From Apostichopus japonicus (Eukaryota; Echinodermata; Holothuroidea; Aspidochirotida; Stichopodidae), in assembly GCF_037975245.1 (NCBI RefSeq), contig NC_092581.1, forward strand, positions 944,501-1,008,500: a stretch of 64,000 bases of DNA, read 5' to 3'. Position 1 is the stretch's first letter. The number at the start of each line of letters is the position of its first letter. The translations under genes and the position numbers were made by a program. The notes below the pieces were generated by a model. The model had not been told where the DNA came from. It ran no database searches and saw only the letters and a list, made by a program, of their open reading frames with translations. Below, one piece after another: positions 9,601 through 21,735 of the stretch.

Positions 9601-12600
9601 ATCCAGCTTGGCGAGTGCAAGAACCCTATTGAAACTGGAGAGGTCAAAGGTCACATGTGGTCAACATACAAGTGTCAAAGTTTGTCATCCTTGTAAACAA
9701 ACTAACTCCAAATTAAAGCTACAATTAATCTGTGAGTTCTCCAATGCTATGATTGTCTTTAGTGAACATAGTTTGGTCAATTTCAGATCAGTTTACTTTT
9801 GTGAAGGGGTCAATATACAAAAGGTCTGACATAATCCTCAACACTACTTGTCACACAGGAAATGAAATCTGCTTACAAGAGCTGATACTCTGGTGTTTGG
9901 TGACTCTCTCAAGTGGCCCTTATCAGTTGCCACACTCTGAGCTTCATGGGTCAACAGGTTATCTCAAATGGTCTCAAAGTTGTGCAAATATTCCACAGAG
10001 TATAAACAATGTCATGTAACTCTCATTCATTAATAACATTAATTAGAGGGATGGTTGATGGCAGAGCTGATTTGCTAGCTCAAAATTTGGTAAAAGAAAC
10101 TATCCTTTTGCTCAAACATCTATGTGTCTATATTTCACATAGGAAGAATGTTCTTTCTGGATATTAAAACATTTTTGGAACAGAAGTTCTATGCTGTAGA
10201 ATCTTTACCAGTGAATTAATTGGATAATGCCCACAAGGGAGTGCTAAAACTAAGAGATTGAAATCTCTGAGCATTTCTGGTTCTCACATAATAGTTCTTG
10301 ACAAATTTATCTCAACTTGCTCTAAATTAGTCAAGTAGGTATGCATGATTTTGAGCAAATTATATGGCAAGGAATCACAAAGCCATCTGGCTTCTGGTTC
10401 TCAGAAAGGTGTCAATTTAGATGCAAACAATATTGCCAGGTTTCAAACTAGAAGAAAATACTTGGAAAAGGCTGATATGAAACATTTCACCGGCAACTTG
10501 GTGAATGTGGTTAGAACTGGAATATCTTTAAAAATCAGATACTTTCAGCATTATGAACACATCGGTTTCTCTTCTTGGTGAACCAGCCGGCATTTTCTTT
10601 ATTTTGTTTTTTTTCTGACAGCCAAAGCTTACGGTCAACAAGGAGAGACAGGGTTGATCCTGAGTTGCTCGTTAGATTGTTGCATCAAATTGTGGGCTTT
10701 GAAGTCTGGACATCTGTTGAAGTCCATCTACACATTCAATGGCATCATCAGTATGAGCTACATAAGAGGCAGACGTTTGACCGTGACCGGGTACACCGGG
10801 GGCAAGATAGAATTATGGGATATCCTCTCTGGGGAATCAATATTCTCTATCATAGGCCATGGAGAAGCAGTAACCGCTCTGATGGTAGTTAACTGATAAT
10901 AATCCACAGTCCTGGCATTTAAAGGGTATTGTGGGTAGAGGTGACTTACCAAGACACATGAGGTAGTTTATAAGTATATTCAACTGAAGGAGCAAGTGCG
11001 GTCTCCGACATGGTTGAAATGTGAACGAAACTTGAAAAATAGATACTTGTAAAAAAAGTCAATCTTAACAAATATGAAGGATAAAAAACAGATTAAGTTA
11101 TACAATGAAATTAATTCCCTTACAGTGAGCTGAGTTTGCTCGATTTTTTGCCATGAACATACAACAAGAGACTTCGTTTAACAGTTTACTCGTCAACAAT
11201 TTGCCCCCGTCCGGTGTAATTTAACTGTAGAAACTCGCAGCTGAAGTTCGTCTTTATCAACATTGAATGATCAAGCAAACAGTAACAAGTAATTGCACCA
11301 GTTTTTGGTGATAAATAGTATGTCCAGTTCTTTGGCAGAAGAATTATACTTCCTTGCATTCATTCAGCAAAATAAAACCAGGTCATTGAATGGAGACAAT
11401 TGTTTGTGGATGTTTACAGCCATGAGGGTAGACAGGTACAAACTTGATCATTTGAATGTTGTAGCAGTCAGTGTTACAACAAATGATTACTGCTTTTCAG
11501 ATCATTTCTGTTACATTACAAGTTAGCTTTGCCTCTGAAGAAGATTGAAAGGTCTCTAAGCCCTCCAACTTTTCTACACACTTAAAATGGCAATGGATAT
11601 TATTGACCAAAAGCAGTTGCCCATTTAACATGTCACACTGTATGACCTCTACCAAATCATCATCATTATCAGCAAGTGTTTAGACCTATTTTTAGGTAAT
11701 TTGTTCGTTTTGGCAATAAACATTAAAAACTACTAATACAATTTTTGTGTGAGAACATATTCAAGGATATTCATATAGAAAAATAGAGGCAGAACAATTG
11801 AGTGAATCTGAAGGGAAATAAGCAAGTTTGGTAGAAATTTATTATTTTAGTTAATTATATGGTAACGAACCAGTCATTAGGTGACAGTACGAATTAGGCA
11901 TAAGTAGTATTTGCTGTTTTGGTGTCATCCTCACAGGTATCAGAGGATAAAATCACAACTGCATCGGCGGATGGAATGATAAAAGTATGGGAGCTTAGGG
12001 AAACTAAACTCCACCCAATATTTGTCTCTGAGAATGTCAAGCCAGAATTGCCAAGGATGAAATTAATCAGCAGGAAAATACATACAGTGGTTGAGAAGGA
12101 GAATGTGATATACTACGGGGACAACGGGCTGAATGTGAAAGTCTTGGACTGGAGGAGAGGTAAAGTATTGTTTTTTTATGGAATTTGATCTTGTTTTCTT
12201 GCGTGTGTGCATGTGTGTACAAATGTAAACGTATTCTTTATTTAAATGGTAACCATTATTGTGATGAACAAATATGCCAAGATATTAAAGAAAACATGCC
12301 TGTTCTGGTTGCAACGTGTCAAAGTGTAAATACTGTGTAAACGGATGACAAATTTATCCAATATGTTTAAAACGTTTTCAGAAAGGAGGTTTCTCTACAT
12401 TCAAATCTCTCTCTCTGTTCAAGTTGTCATGGTGATATATCAGTGATGAATATGCATTGGTGACTATGCTAGTGTTAAATGGATGTTACAATGTTGCCTT
12501 ACTGTAGCTCCACATTTGGAAATATCATGTTCATCAAGGAAGACCAACACAATGACTTTTCATTTATTGATTATTTTTGGTAAGTTAGTGTGAATATTCA

Positions 12601-15600
12601 TGAGTTTTCATGAATGTTCAGACATTTGTCGGAACTAGATTCCTGATTTCCAGGTTTCTGCTTCACTCAACTCCATCACCATCGAGCTGTACTACCTAAT
12701 TATTGCATAAACATTCTGGGACAACAATGGTTGCCATAAATATTCAAATATCACCTTCTCCTAGTCTAGTTATGTTTCTTTACAGTAGCTCCACATTTAA
12801 AATATCACCTTTATCAAAGAAGACAAAACAATGTAGTGAATTTAACAATTAACGTAACCACAAATTTCAGATTTGTATATTTACAAATCGTTTGCATCAG
12901 TCTTTGCCACATTTGAATATTGTTGCTCGCATTATTCGGTGTTTTACTCTGATTAAGATGTAAATTGTATGAATGTATTTGTGATCAATCGAAAGTTGCT
13001 ATCGTAAGTTCCCGTCAATATTCAAGACCCATTGTCTGAGGGGCAATGCCTCATTTCTAGATCTGTGCTACACTCAAATTCTCCAACAAAAAGCAGTAAT
13101 AAATTACCGCATAAAAGGTGCTGGTACCACAGTGGTCGCCACAGGTACTCAAAGAGACCACCCTCTCTTCTTCTGTCTTTTACAGTACCTACACTTGAAT
13201 TTAAGGGCCAAGAGTGGGATTTAGTTTCAAGTACCACTTTGATATTTCCTTTACAGTGTGCTGGTCTCATCAACATTCAGGTCAATAATTAATTTTTCAA
13301 GTTTTCAAGTTTTAAAGTATGCATCAAAGTGGTCATCAACATCTGGGTTTTGATGATTAAATAGTGTATAAACTCAATCTGTTATTAATATATAATCGGT
13401 TTATTTGAAATGCAGTCACCATGCCACAACAGTCGTCTCTCCTGCTTTGAGATAAACTTAACTTTTCTCTTTCAGGGGTCGTTCATAAGATTCGAAATCA
13501 CAAGGAGGACAACGCCTATGGCTTTGTTGATAGCATTCATGTCACATCTCCATCTAGCTATCTGATCTGTTCTGGATATGACCTTGATTTAGGAAATGGC
13601 TACCTTAATAGTAAGTGATAACCAGTAAATTTGAAACTACCTTTGGGTGAAGAGGCTCACTATTACTAACTGTGCAATATATTGTTCTGTTTGAGTAACA
13701 GGAAGAACATTGCTGCATAATTGCACACTCCAGGAACAAACCCAAAAAGAAACAAAGGGAAAAAAAGAAGAAGACAAAACAAAGAAAACAAAAACCAGAG
13801 AGAAAACAATGAAAAAGAAAAAGAAAAAAAAAACAAAGGAAAGCCAGAAGGCTTAGTGATTCTTTGCCTTATAGGTATATATCACCTGGTGGGTAGAGCA
13901 GCAGCAGGTAGAGCAGCAGGGTAGAGCAGCAGGGTAGAGCAACCTGGTGGGTAGAGCAACCTGGTGGGTAGAGCAACAGAGCAATATATGTGTCCTGTAT
14001 TAAAAGTCAAATACCATAACATCAGAACAGAGGAAGTGGAAAACCCTCTCAGCCACTTGAAAGGGCAAAGGTCAAATCCTGCGATAGGCAGTGACATGGG
14101 CAAGCCATCCATCAAAGATATGGTGCTCAAAACTTAAACAATGACCTGAGGGTCATTTTGGAGGAAGTTGTTAGATCTGTCATATTGTTTCTCCCAATTT
14201 TATTTTTGGAAATTAAAGACTTAATGTTGCCTGTCCCAGGCTTTCAGTTATAATGAGTGATCAATATTCTATCTGAAATGTAGAACTGGGACTAACAGTA
14301 GGTTTCAGAAATGGTGACCAATACGGTAGAATATTTCAAGTAGCCCCAAAAGGTTGAAAGGAAAACCAATGTGACCTATGTAACGTTGGGGAGGAAGGTA
14401 TTAAATCTGTCAGTACTTGTTTTGCCTAAATGATGGTAGTGCACCTTATGGGGCAACAATCACCCAACTACAATTTTCACCAATCCTGTACTTGGGTAAG
14501 TTATTTAACTTTACATATTCACCACTGACTACCTCCAGTGACCTATGTAGAAACAAAAGGGTTTTGTACTCAGTAGGATGGATCCATGTAAATTGAAGCT
14601 CCCCATTTTTAGTTTGAGAGCTTACATTGTTTTCAGACTTGACCTCTGATGACCTCAAATGATCTTTCACCAACACAAAAAAACAACAGGATCCCTATTG
14701 TCAATAAGGTGGTGCATCCATGTACTACATATAGAGTTCATCCAACTACTGGTTTGTGAGTTGTGTTTACAAGGTTTTCAGATTTAAACTTATGTGACCT
14801 TCAATGATCTCCACCACCTCCAAAAACAAAGAGTTTCTACTCAATAAGGTGCATCCACATACCAAATATGAATTTCATCCACTTTATAGGTTTTGAGTTA
14901 TCTTGTCTACAGGGTTTTCAGAATTTGACCTCTGAACTCAATGAGAAACAATAGGGTCCCTCTTCTTGTACTCTTCATCCACATACAAATATGAAGTTCA
15001 CCAACCATATAGATTTTCAGTTATTGTGTTTACAAACCAAAGCATCACAGACAGTCCACCACCATCGTGATTCCCTTTGCCTCTGGCAAGGAATCAAAAA
15101 CTAAAATTGTAAAACATGCACTTTACATGTATAGGCCAATAGACCCATAGCCCTTTTGGGAACCTTAACCAGTACAAAGAAAACTTAACCTTGAAGCTAT
15201 ATTAGACAACAATCAAAATTGTGTTATCTAAATCATTTCTTTTTTATTCACCCTGCCAGTTTTCTCGTTAGAACAAGAAAAGTATCTGGCCACACTGATG
15301 GATGACGATGTTAGCAGAATATTCACCATGGCAACCAGTACAACTCATGAAGGTGGAACAAGATTGGTCACAGGTGGAGCAGAACTGAAAGTCTGGGATG
15401 TACTCCCGAGTAATCATAGGACTCAGTAAGTACATCTTTGAGAAATACACTTAGTTTATACTGTGCTCAAGTTACAAGAAGTCACTAGAAGTTGAGTTTC
15501 AAGCAGTGTTGAAAACGAGTACTTTTATCCGACTATCTGTGGTTCCGAGTATCAGCTATTACAGACCGACTACTGCAGTTTAGAATCTGAGTACCGATGT

Positions 15601-17469
15601 CTTAAGAATCAAAGTGACATCTATAAGAGTACTGTGCGAGTACTTCTGATGTATTAAATATGCAAGAAACTAATGGTTAAAACTGCTCCCTGACGATCAT
15701 TGCAAGCAAACAGTATAACAGTTGAATGTATGATGATAGCTCTCATATCTTGTTATTATATTTACAAGTTCAGAATATCTAATTATATTCAGAAATTTTC
15801 TGATATAGAATTGTAGCAAGCAACTTCCTACCATGCACTCAGGGGTGTTAGAACACTACTCCGTTTAGAACGTTGACATAACTTTCTCGTTTATTCACCT
15901 TTCATCTTTGTAAGTACGTTGTAATGCACTTGACTACATGTTTGATACCGCCGCAGTAGAGACAATTTAGTAAGTTCTATAGAGTACTGTAACTGAGTAC
16001 TGTTACAGAGTACCATTATAGAGTACTATTACGGAGTACTATTATAGAGTTCTATTACAGAGTACTTAAATAGAGTTCTATTACAGAGTACCATTACAGA
16101 GTACTATTATAGAGTACCATTACATAGTACTATTATAGAGTTCTATTATAGAGTACCATTACATAGTACTATTATAGAGTACTATTACGGAGTACTATTA
16201 TAGAGTACTATTATAGAGTTCTATTACAGAGTACTATTATAGAGTTCTATTACAGAGTACTATTATAGAGTTCTATTACAGAGTACCATTACAGAGTACT
16301 ATTATACTGTAGAGTACCATTACATAGTACTATTATAGAGTACTATTATAGAGTACTATTATAGAGTACCATTACAGAGTACTATTATAGAGTACCATTA
16401 CAGAGTACTATTATAGAGTACTATTACATAGTACTATTATAGAGTACCGTTACTGAGAACCAATACAGATAACTATTACAGAGTACTATTATAGTGTACT
16501 ATTATAGTGTACGATTATAGAGTACCATTTTAGAGTACTATTACAGAGTACTATCATAGAGTACTACAATAGAATACCAATAAGATGGAAAAAATTATGC
16601 GGCTTTGTTATGTAACGTCAGTTTTACATAGCTAATTTATTTCATAAAGTACTCATCCTGAGTGAGTACGCATACTTCAATCGAGTAATACCACTATGAG
16701 AACTTGATCATGCCGGTACTTTATATCAAGTGCAAGTACCGATTACTTTGCAGACGACTCGAGTACTGCATCACTGGTTTCAAGACGACCCTGTCGCGTG
16801 GCTTTAGTGAATCAAAAGAGTCTTGAGCAGTTGTTGAAAAGTGGAGACAGTCTGTACTTTTTGATTGTTCAATTTCTGTGGACGGTAGCACTTGAAGGGA
16901 GGTGGGTGTACTGTTTCGTCTCCAGTATGCTTCTATTTGCAATGTGAAAACATGTTAATTCCTAGTAGGTCTTGTTCCATCATTATTCAATTATTTACTT
17001 TAAATATTGAAAAAAAAATGTAGACATAAAAAAAGAAAAGCAAACACTATGGTATCCCTAACTTTACATGCTGAAGTGTGTGGGACATGTTTACTACAAC
17101 ATAACACTTCTTTTGTTTCCTTAAATGAACTTTTCTTACAGAAAGTATGCCTCTATTTATATTCAAAATGCACGATTCAAAAAAAGGAATTTATCTACCT
17201 GATAATTTCTGTTTTGGAATATCCTTCTTTTTTCCCCCTTTTTTTTGATCATTTTATCTTTGTCTTCCTCTAACCTTAGGGACAAAGTGGTGGCAGCATT
17301 CTATAATCAAGCATTCTCCAGGAGAGTGTTCGATTCCGAGGATGAATCGGCCGATGAGGACAGTACTGATGGAGAAGAGGAGGACAATGACGAGAGGCAG
17401 CCGAGATGGTCAGGAGGTGATTTAGAACACTCAGAGGAAGCAAGTGGTTCTTGGTGTTCCATCTCATAA
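6518..17469 (+). CDS. WD40-repeat protein, nine exons, complete (598 aa)
   Basis: Joined exons 6518-6628, 7068-7506, 8120-8267, 9134-9255, 10622-10884, 11937-12159, 13476-13610, 15260-15425 and 17280-17469 give 1797 nt with no internal stop and consistent phases at all eight GT-AG junctions. Residues 1-60 form a basic helical segment (KLRKKLRQIENLQ...KKELRQTLQEKLKQY) resembling the C-terminal helices of eIF2A and PYM. Residues about 60-195 are charged and low complexity. Residues about 205-540 form seven WD-like blades (GSRDTSIKVWD, SCSLDCCIKLWA, GYTGGKIELWD, ASADGMIKVWE, GDNGLNVKVLDW, a GYLNIF strand, GGAELKVWD). The tail from about 545 is acidic (DSEDESADEDSTDGEEED). WD40 propellers are usually protein-interaction scaffolds. 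I do not recognise a named orthologue and assign no pathway. The start at 6518 is chosen for its AAAATGG context. Confidence 0.85.
6629..7067 (+). other. WD40 gene intron 1
   Basis: GT-AG intron of 439 bases. I see no repeat or gene in it. Confidence 0.8.
7068..7506 (+). CDS. WD40 gene exon 2
   Basis: Acceptor CCCATAG|ATTCG. It completes the N-terminal helix (IRSKKELRQTLQEKLKQY), then encodes a Lys/Glu/Gln-rich low-complexity linker ending NETTQDK. Donor AAAG|GTTTGA is weak; phase 1. Probably disordered. Confidence 0.82.
7507..8119 (+). other. WD40 gene intron 2
   Basis: 613 bases, AT-rich, poly-A at about 7652. No feature recognised. Confidence 0.75.
8120..8267 (+). CDS. WD40 gene exon 3
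   Basis: Acceptor TTTGTAG, donor GGCAG|GTAAGG. Encodes KKKRPSRTEESSGEVNPWDK, then the start of the first blade LDLTGHNDIICSIDCSKDS; phase 2. Confidence 0.88.
8268..9133 (+). other. WD40 gene intron 3
   Basis: 866 bases with no gene or clear repeat seen. Confidence 0.7.
9134..9255 (+). CDS. WD40 gene exon 4
   Basis: Acceptor TTTACAG. Completes blade 1 (SRDTSIKVWDASTGEEIRSL) and starts blade 2 (GGHTDSVTSVELLP). Donor ATTG|GTAGGT, phase 1. Confidence 0.9.
9256..10621 (+). other. WD40 gene intron 4 with diverged AGGTCA-type repeat
   Basis: 1366 bases. About 9540-9680 holds words such as AGAACCCTATTGAAAC and GAGGTCAAAGGTCAC, related in style to the AGGTCA-rich repeats in intron 7 and at 37.5-39.8 kb. 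The open frames here have no recognisable protein content. Confidence 0.5.
10622..10884 (+). CDS. WD40 gene exon 5
   Basis: Acceptor TTTTTCTGACAG. Covers the rest of blade 2 (LILSCSLDCCIKLWALKSGH), blade 3 (VTGYTGGKIELWDILSGES) and the start of blade 4 (GHGEAVTALM). Donor ATG|GTAGTT, phase 0. Confidence 0.9.
10885..11936 (+). other. WD40 gene intron 5
   Basis: 1052 bases, no repeat array or gene seen. Confidence 0.7.
11937..12159 (+). CDS. WD40 gene exon 6
   Basis: Acceptor CCTCACAG|GTATCAG. Covers the end of blade 4 (TASADGMIKVWELRETKL) and blade 5 (VIYYGDNGLNVKVLDWRRG). Donor GAGAG|GTAAAG, phase 1. Confidence 0.9.
12160..13475 (+). other. WD40 gene intron 6 with diverged internal repeat
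   Basis: 1316 bases. AGCTCCACATTTGGAAATAT near 12507 recurs as AGCTCCACATTTAAAATAT near 12786, each followed by a TATCA-AGAAGAC-AACA block. The pieces around them (ATTATTGCATAAA near 12698, AAATTACCGCATAAA near 13100) are also related. It reads as an old, decayed tandem duplication of roughly 280 bases. Confidence 0.5.
13476..13610 (+). CDS. WD40 gene exon 7
   Basis: Acceptor CTCTTTCAG. Encodes VVHKIRNHKEDNAYGFVDSI then SSYLICSGYDLDLGNGYLN, blade 6. Donor AATA|GTAAGT is near consensus, phase 1. Confidence 0.9.
13611..15259 (+). other. WD40 gene intron 7
   Basis: 1649 bases. Holds a GTAGAGCAGCAGG/GTAGAGCAACCTGGTGG minisatellite (about 13892-13982), then about 1 kb of diverged repeat with TGACCTCTGATGACCTCAAA and GGTGCATCCA motifs. 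The repeat closes near 15069-15100 with a hairpin GATTCC...GGAATC followed by AAAAAC, similar to the right end of the repeat block at 37.3-40.1 kb. Confidence 0.55.
13892..13982 (+). repeat. GTAGAGCA minisatellite
   Basis: GTAGAGCA is repeated with 3' variants: CAG, AG and AGG early, then two longer CCTGGTGGGTAGAGCAA units. Intronic, with no coding effect. Confidence 0.75.
15260..15425 (+). CDS. WD40 gene exon 8
   Basis: Acceptor CCCTGCCAG. Encodes FSLEQEKYLATLMDDDVSRI and blade 7 (RLVTGGAELKVWDVLPSNHR). Donor ACTCA|GTAAGT, phase 2. Confidence 0.9.
15504..16776. mobile_element. hAT-like non-autonomous transposon with 8-bp TSD
   Basis: Inside intron 8. The element starts CAGTGTTG and ends (reading in) CAGTGATG. 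It is flanked on both sides by the identical octamer GTTTCAAG (15496-15503 and 16777-16784). CAGTG termini plus an 8-bp target duplication is the signature of the hAT superfamily. No transposase frame is present. The interior is mostly a 12-base AGAGTACTATTA minisatellite, with GAGTAC/GTACTC words near both ends. An intact duplication suggests insertion without major later rearrangement of the flanks. Confidence 0.8.
15984..16575 (+). repeat. AGAGTACTATTA 12-base minisatellite
   Basis: About 45-50 units of AGAGTACTATTA with variants (AGAGTACCATTA, AGAGTTCTATTA, ending C or T). It fills the centre of the hAT-like element, so its length probably varies between individuals. Confidence 0.9.
17280..17469 (+). 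CDS. WD40 gene exon 9 (stop codon)
   Basis: Acceptor CTAACCTTAG. Begins QDKVVAAFYNQAFSRRVFD and continues into an acidic Ser/Asp/Glu tail ending GSWCSIS and TAA (17467-17469). Confidence 0.88.
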
Positions 17470-17711
17470 AAACAATGCGCTCTCCATTTTCAGCATCTAT
17501 CAATCAAACACTACAGATTACAAGATGGTCGTGTCAGCATGCATTCTGCCATATTGGTTTGTACAATGGGACACCATCTATTTACCTTACTCCTCCTCCT
17601 CAGCTGTCACCTAGCAGGCTATGAGGTGGACTGAATATCTCCTAGCAGTAAACACAACCAGACATGTAAATATATCCTTGATCGTATGTCTTCCATAAAA
17701 AGAGGAACATA

Positions 17712-17717
17712 AATAAA
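17712..17717 (+). terminator. Possible polyadenylation signal of WD40 gene
   Basis: AATAAA about 240 bases after the stop codon, followed within 20 bases by A-rich sequence. It is the first canonical signal downstream. Use is inferred. Confidence 0.45.
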
Positions 17718-20700
17718 ATAAACAAAAAAATATAGTTCTTTGAATGTTAATTGCTTACTAGATTGTTACTAGATTTGATCTGTGTTTAATCTTAGTATAC
17801 TGCACAGTGCTCATAACTAGTTTAACATGCATCACTAGCATGACCCTCCCCCCCCCCCCCCCATGAGAACAGAACAGATGGTACAAGGTAAAAGTTAACT
17901 TATAATGAAATTTCTTGAAATTGGAAGCCAAAAGGTGTGCTTTAGTTTAAATGATTTGTAATTGTGTTTTTGGAACTTAACTCACTTAGATAATCCAAAA
18001 CAATTGCAAATTCCACCTATCAGTTTTCAGTAAATAACTTGGTAACCCTGATAGTTTCCAAATGAATATGTAACAAATATGCAAACATTTTGCAACCGAT
18101 TACAAACAAGAAGCAAAATACACTGAACATAAGTTAATTGTATTTATTTGTTTCGACCAAAAGGGTATTCATTAAGGGAGATATATGATATGATGAAGTA
18201 TGTGACAGACGTTTAATGACAATATTAGTAAAACGCATGAACTTGAAAATGTAATTTGATATTAGTTAACGAGGAAAAAATAATAAGTAAATCAGAACAT
18301 TTGCTCTGATAATGTAAACTTGCTGATATTAAAAAAAATAAAATAATAAATATCTTCACATCTTTTTTCTTTCTTTCTTGAATGATGCTGACAATTTTTT
18401 ATTGAATGGCATAATTCTGGATTTGAATATTTATGTATACATCAAAGATGTAAGCTAGTGTAAAATACAAAGAAAAAAAAAAACAATTTATCCAGTTTTT
18501 CTTGTCTACTGTCGTTGGTAACATTTTTTTGACCCAGAATATATTAATAGATTGAAATGATTTCCACAAATTTTCAAAGTTTATATAATGGCAGGCAGAA
18601 AGAAGTACTATATAAATATGATCTCAATTTTTGCCCAAAACTGAGGCTGATAAAGTTTTGTGACATGAAAGAGGAAATTGTTGGGAATAACATGATTTCT
18701 GTGCCATCCGTTGTTAACTATCACATAGAATCCAAACCGAGTGAATATCATGTCTACAGCTGTCAGCAAACACACATATATAGTATAATATTTCTCAACC
18801 CTACCACCCATTTATTATGGCCCTTGATATTTCAACAACAAAAATGTTTCACTTTTCATGATAATCAATATCTTCATACAGATATCACTACCACTCTCTG
18901 AAACCAACAAGACAAAATTCGACCACGATGAGAGGTATACTGATTTCATCACTGATTTTGAGAGAGATCTTATGTTAAAGTATTGTAGATATTGTGACTA
19001 TCAGATTGCACTAAAAAGCAATGCAAAATGGTTGAATCTATTAAAACCAGAGAAATTGTAGTAGGGGGAATGACGTCATGCGACATATACTGAAGCCACC
19101 CATCCTACTGGTGGCGCTTTGCTTGTACGGCAAGAAAGTACCGGCACGTAATACAAACACTAAGTCTTTGACATAACTAGAAGTGATAAAGTTGACATAA
19201 ATCACTCGAAATAGTGATATCGTGTGCAGCATTTGGGTGCCAAAATTGTTAAATATATGGCAGTGGACTGACGTTTCACGGGTAACTCTTAGGAAGCGAT
19301 AGTATAAGCAATTTCATAGGAATCTAATTACTTTACTTGTGTCGTCTGCTCAGCTGCTGTATTGTTATTCACTGGACCCTGGATATAATTAGCCTAGACC
19401 AGCTATGGCTGTCCTTTTGGATGCGATATCACTATCGCCTAATGACAAACTTATCACCACCTCATTTTACTTAAATTCTCAATACGTGTGTGACAAAGGT
19501 CGCAGTGATTTTACGGTAAATCGTTAGCGCCACAAGGGCAACAGAAAATAAATTTATTTCTTTCGATTGCAACAGCTTTTCTCCATTAAACCCACCTGGT
19601 CAGAGTGTATTTAGAATAAGAAACATTGAATCTACTTCTGAATTTTTTTCCCCGAAATTCATCAGCAAACACATTTTGAGACTTTAAAACTGTATCCCTA
19701 ACTATAGATCCACAAGCCAGAATTAAATGGGATGACGGTTATGATGTCCTGGGCTTATCAGTATCAATTCAATACTAGGAAAATAGGCTACTACCCACTT
19801 TGCAACATTAACATTAAACTTAGAACTGCATGCACAGACTAATATGGAAGTATTACACAAAAGTAGGTAAGGGGATTGGGAGGAGGGAGGGTTGCTTTTT
19901 CATGGCATTTTCCAGGGACAACTATGACACTATTCAAGTGAAGCACTAAAATAATACAAGATCCTGGAAATGACACTTTCCAGACATTAGAAGTTGCAGA
20001 AAACACTCCACTTACTTGAGTCTTACTTGAGTCAGGACTATATTACTTACCACTCTGATCCCTCTAACATGTCTCTATTGTGTACAAACAGCTGGTAAAA
20101 TCAAAGTCAAAGGCACAATGTATATATGAAGACGCACAAATGATCTGGCTTTTTGCCGTACAACGCAATGCGCCATCACTTTTTCAAGGCTTCACTGCTT
20201 CCTAGTTCAATTTCTGATTAAAACTAATACTTGACTAGAGAAGTGGATTAAATTGCGAGTGACCCGAGTAAACTCATTACAAAAGTACAATGGAAACTAA
20301 ATCAGCATGGAGAGTGATCCCAACCGACATAAGCACCCTTCTGAACTCCTTGTTCATCTCAAGTTTTGAATATATTAACAGAGTTACTGGTATTACAACC
20401 TGCTGCTGCTATGATCCAGGTTTGATAACAACCATTAATGCTGCATAATTCCATTATAAGACTGTCAGTAACATCTCATGATGTAACAAACTGTATAAAT
20501 TGAAAGGAATACACCTTACCATGCAGGGTTTCCATTTCTAGGTCGTGTCAATTTGTTATGTCCTATGTGTCATTATTTTAATCATGTACCATACACTTTT
20601 AGAGTTGCTGTCCTCTCCAACGACTGACTTCCAGTATATAGTATTATTACATACAATCATCCAACTCATGAGGGTAGATAACGAGTAAATGCAACTAAAG

Positions 20701-20790
20701 TTACAAAATTTATCATCGCCGAATAAATTACAGATGACAACTGTAAATACTAACGATAATTACAGCAATCTTTGTACAGAACATACGCAA
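17718..20790. other. Intergenic, no gene seen
   Basis: AT-rich. The 114-codon frame at 18557-18901 has no recognisable content and no splice partners. A palindromic CRE word TGACGTCA occurs at 19071-19078, without other promoter evidence. Confidence 0.55.
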
Positions 20791-21735
20791 ACATTGAAAG
20801 CCACTTTACAATGTTACCATGCTATGACATAGTACTCTTGTGCTATAAGCAGGCTAAGATTACACTAGAGGTCAAAGGTGATGAACAATGCACACACAAT
20901 CAACAAGCTGTCATCGCATACGCATACTGTCAACGCTGTCAACAAGCTGTCAACGCATACTTTCTACTTAAATAGACAAATCTATTAAACATTGAAAGCC
21001 ACTTTACAATGTTACCATGCTATGACATAGTACTCTTGTGCTATAAGCAGGCTAAGATTACACTAGAGGTCAAAGGTGATGAACAATGCACACACAATCA
21101 ACAAGCTGTCATCGCATACGCATACTGTCAACGCTGTCAACAAGCTGTCAACGCATACTTTCTACTTAAATAGACAAATCTATTAAACATTGAAAGCCAC
21201 TTTACAATGTTACCATGCTATGACATAGTACTCTTGTGCTATAAGCAGGCTAAGATTACACTAGAGGTCAAAGGTGATGAACAATGCACACACAATCAAC
21301 AAGCTGTCATCGCATACGCATACTGTCAACGCTGTCAACAAGCTGTCAACGCATACTTTCTACTTAAATAGACAAATCTATTAAACATTGAAAGCCACTT
21401 TACAATGTTACCATGCTATGACATAGTACTCTTGTGCTATAAGCAGGCTAAGATTACACTAGAGGTCAAAGGTGATGAACAATGCACACACAATCAACAA
21501 GCTGTCATCGCATACGCATACTGTCAACGCTGTCAACAAGCTGTCAACGCATACTTTCTACTTAAATAGACAAATCTATTAAACATTGAAAGCCACTTTA
21601 CATATGCTATGACATAGTACTCTTGTGCTATAAGCAGGCTAAGATTACACTAGAGGTCAAAGGTGATGAACAATGCACACACAATCACCAAGCTTTCATC
21701 GCATACTTTCTACTTAAATAGACAAATCTATTAAA
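20791..21735. repeat. 198-bp tandem repeat, 4.7 copies
   Basis: Units start at 20791, 20989, 21187, 21385 and 21583, an exact 198-base period. The first four copies look identical by eye. The last has internal deletions (near 21602 and 21695) and a few substitutions. Each unit itself contains a shorter duplication around CAACAAGCTGTCA. 198 is a multiple of three but each unit carries stops in frame, so it is not coding. Confidence 0.92.

Noticed and set aside
18557-18901. 114-codon plus-strand frame
   Set aside because: No recognisable domain, AT-rich composition like its surroundings, and no flanking exons.
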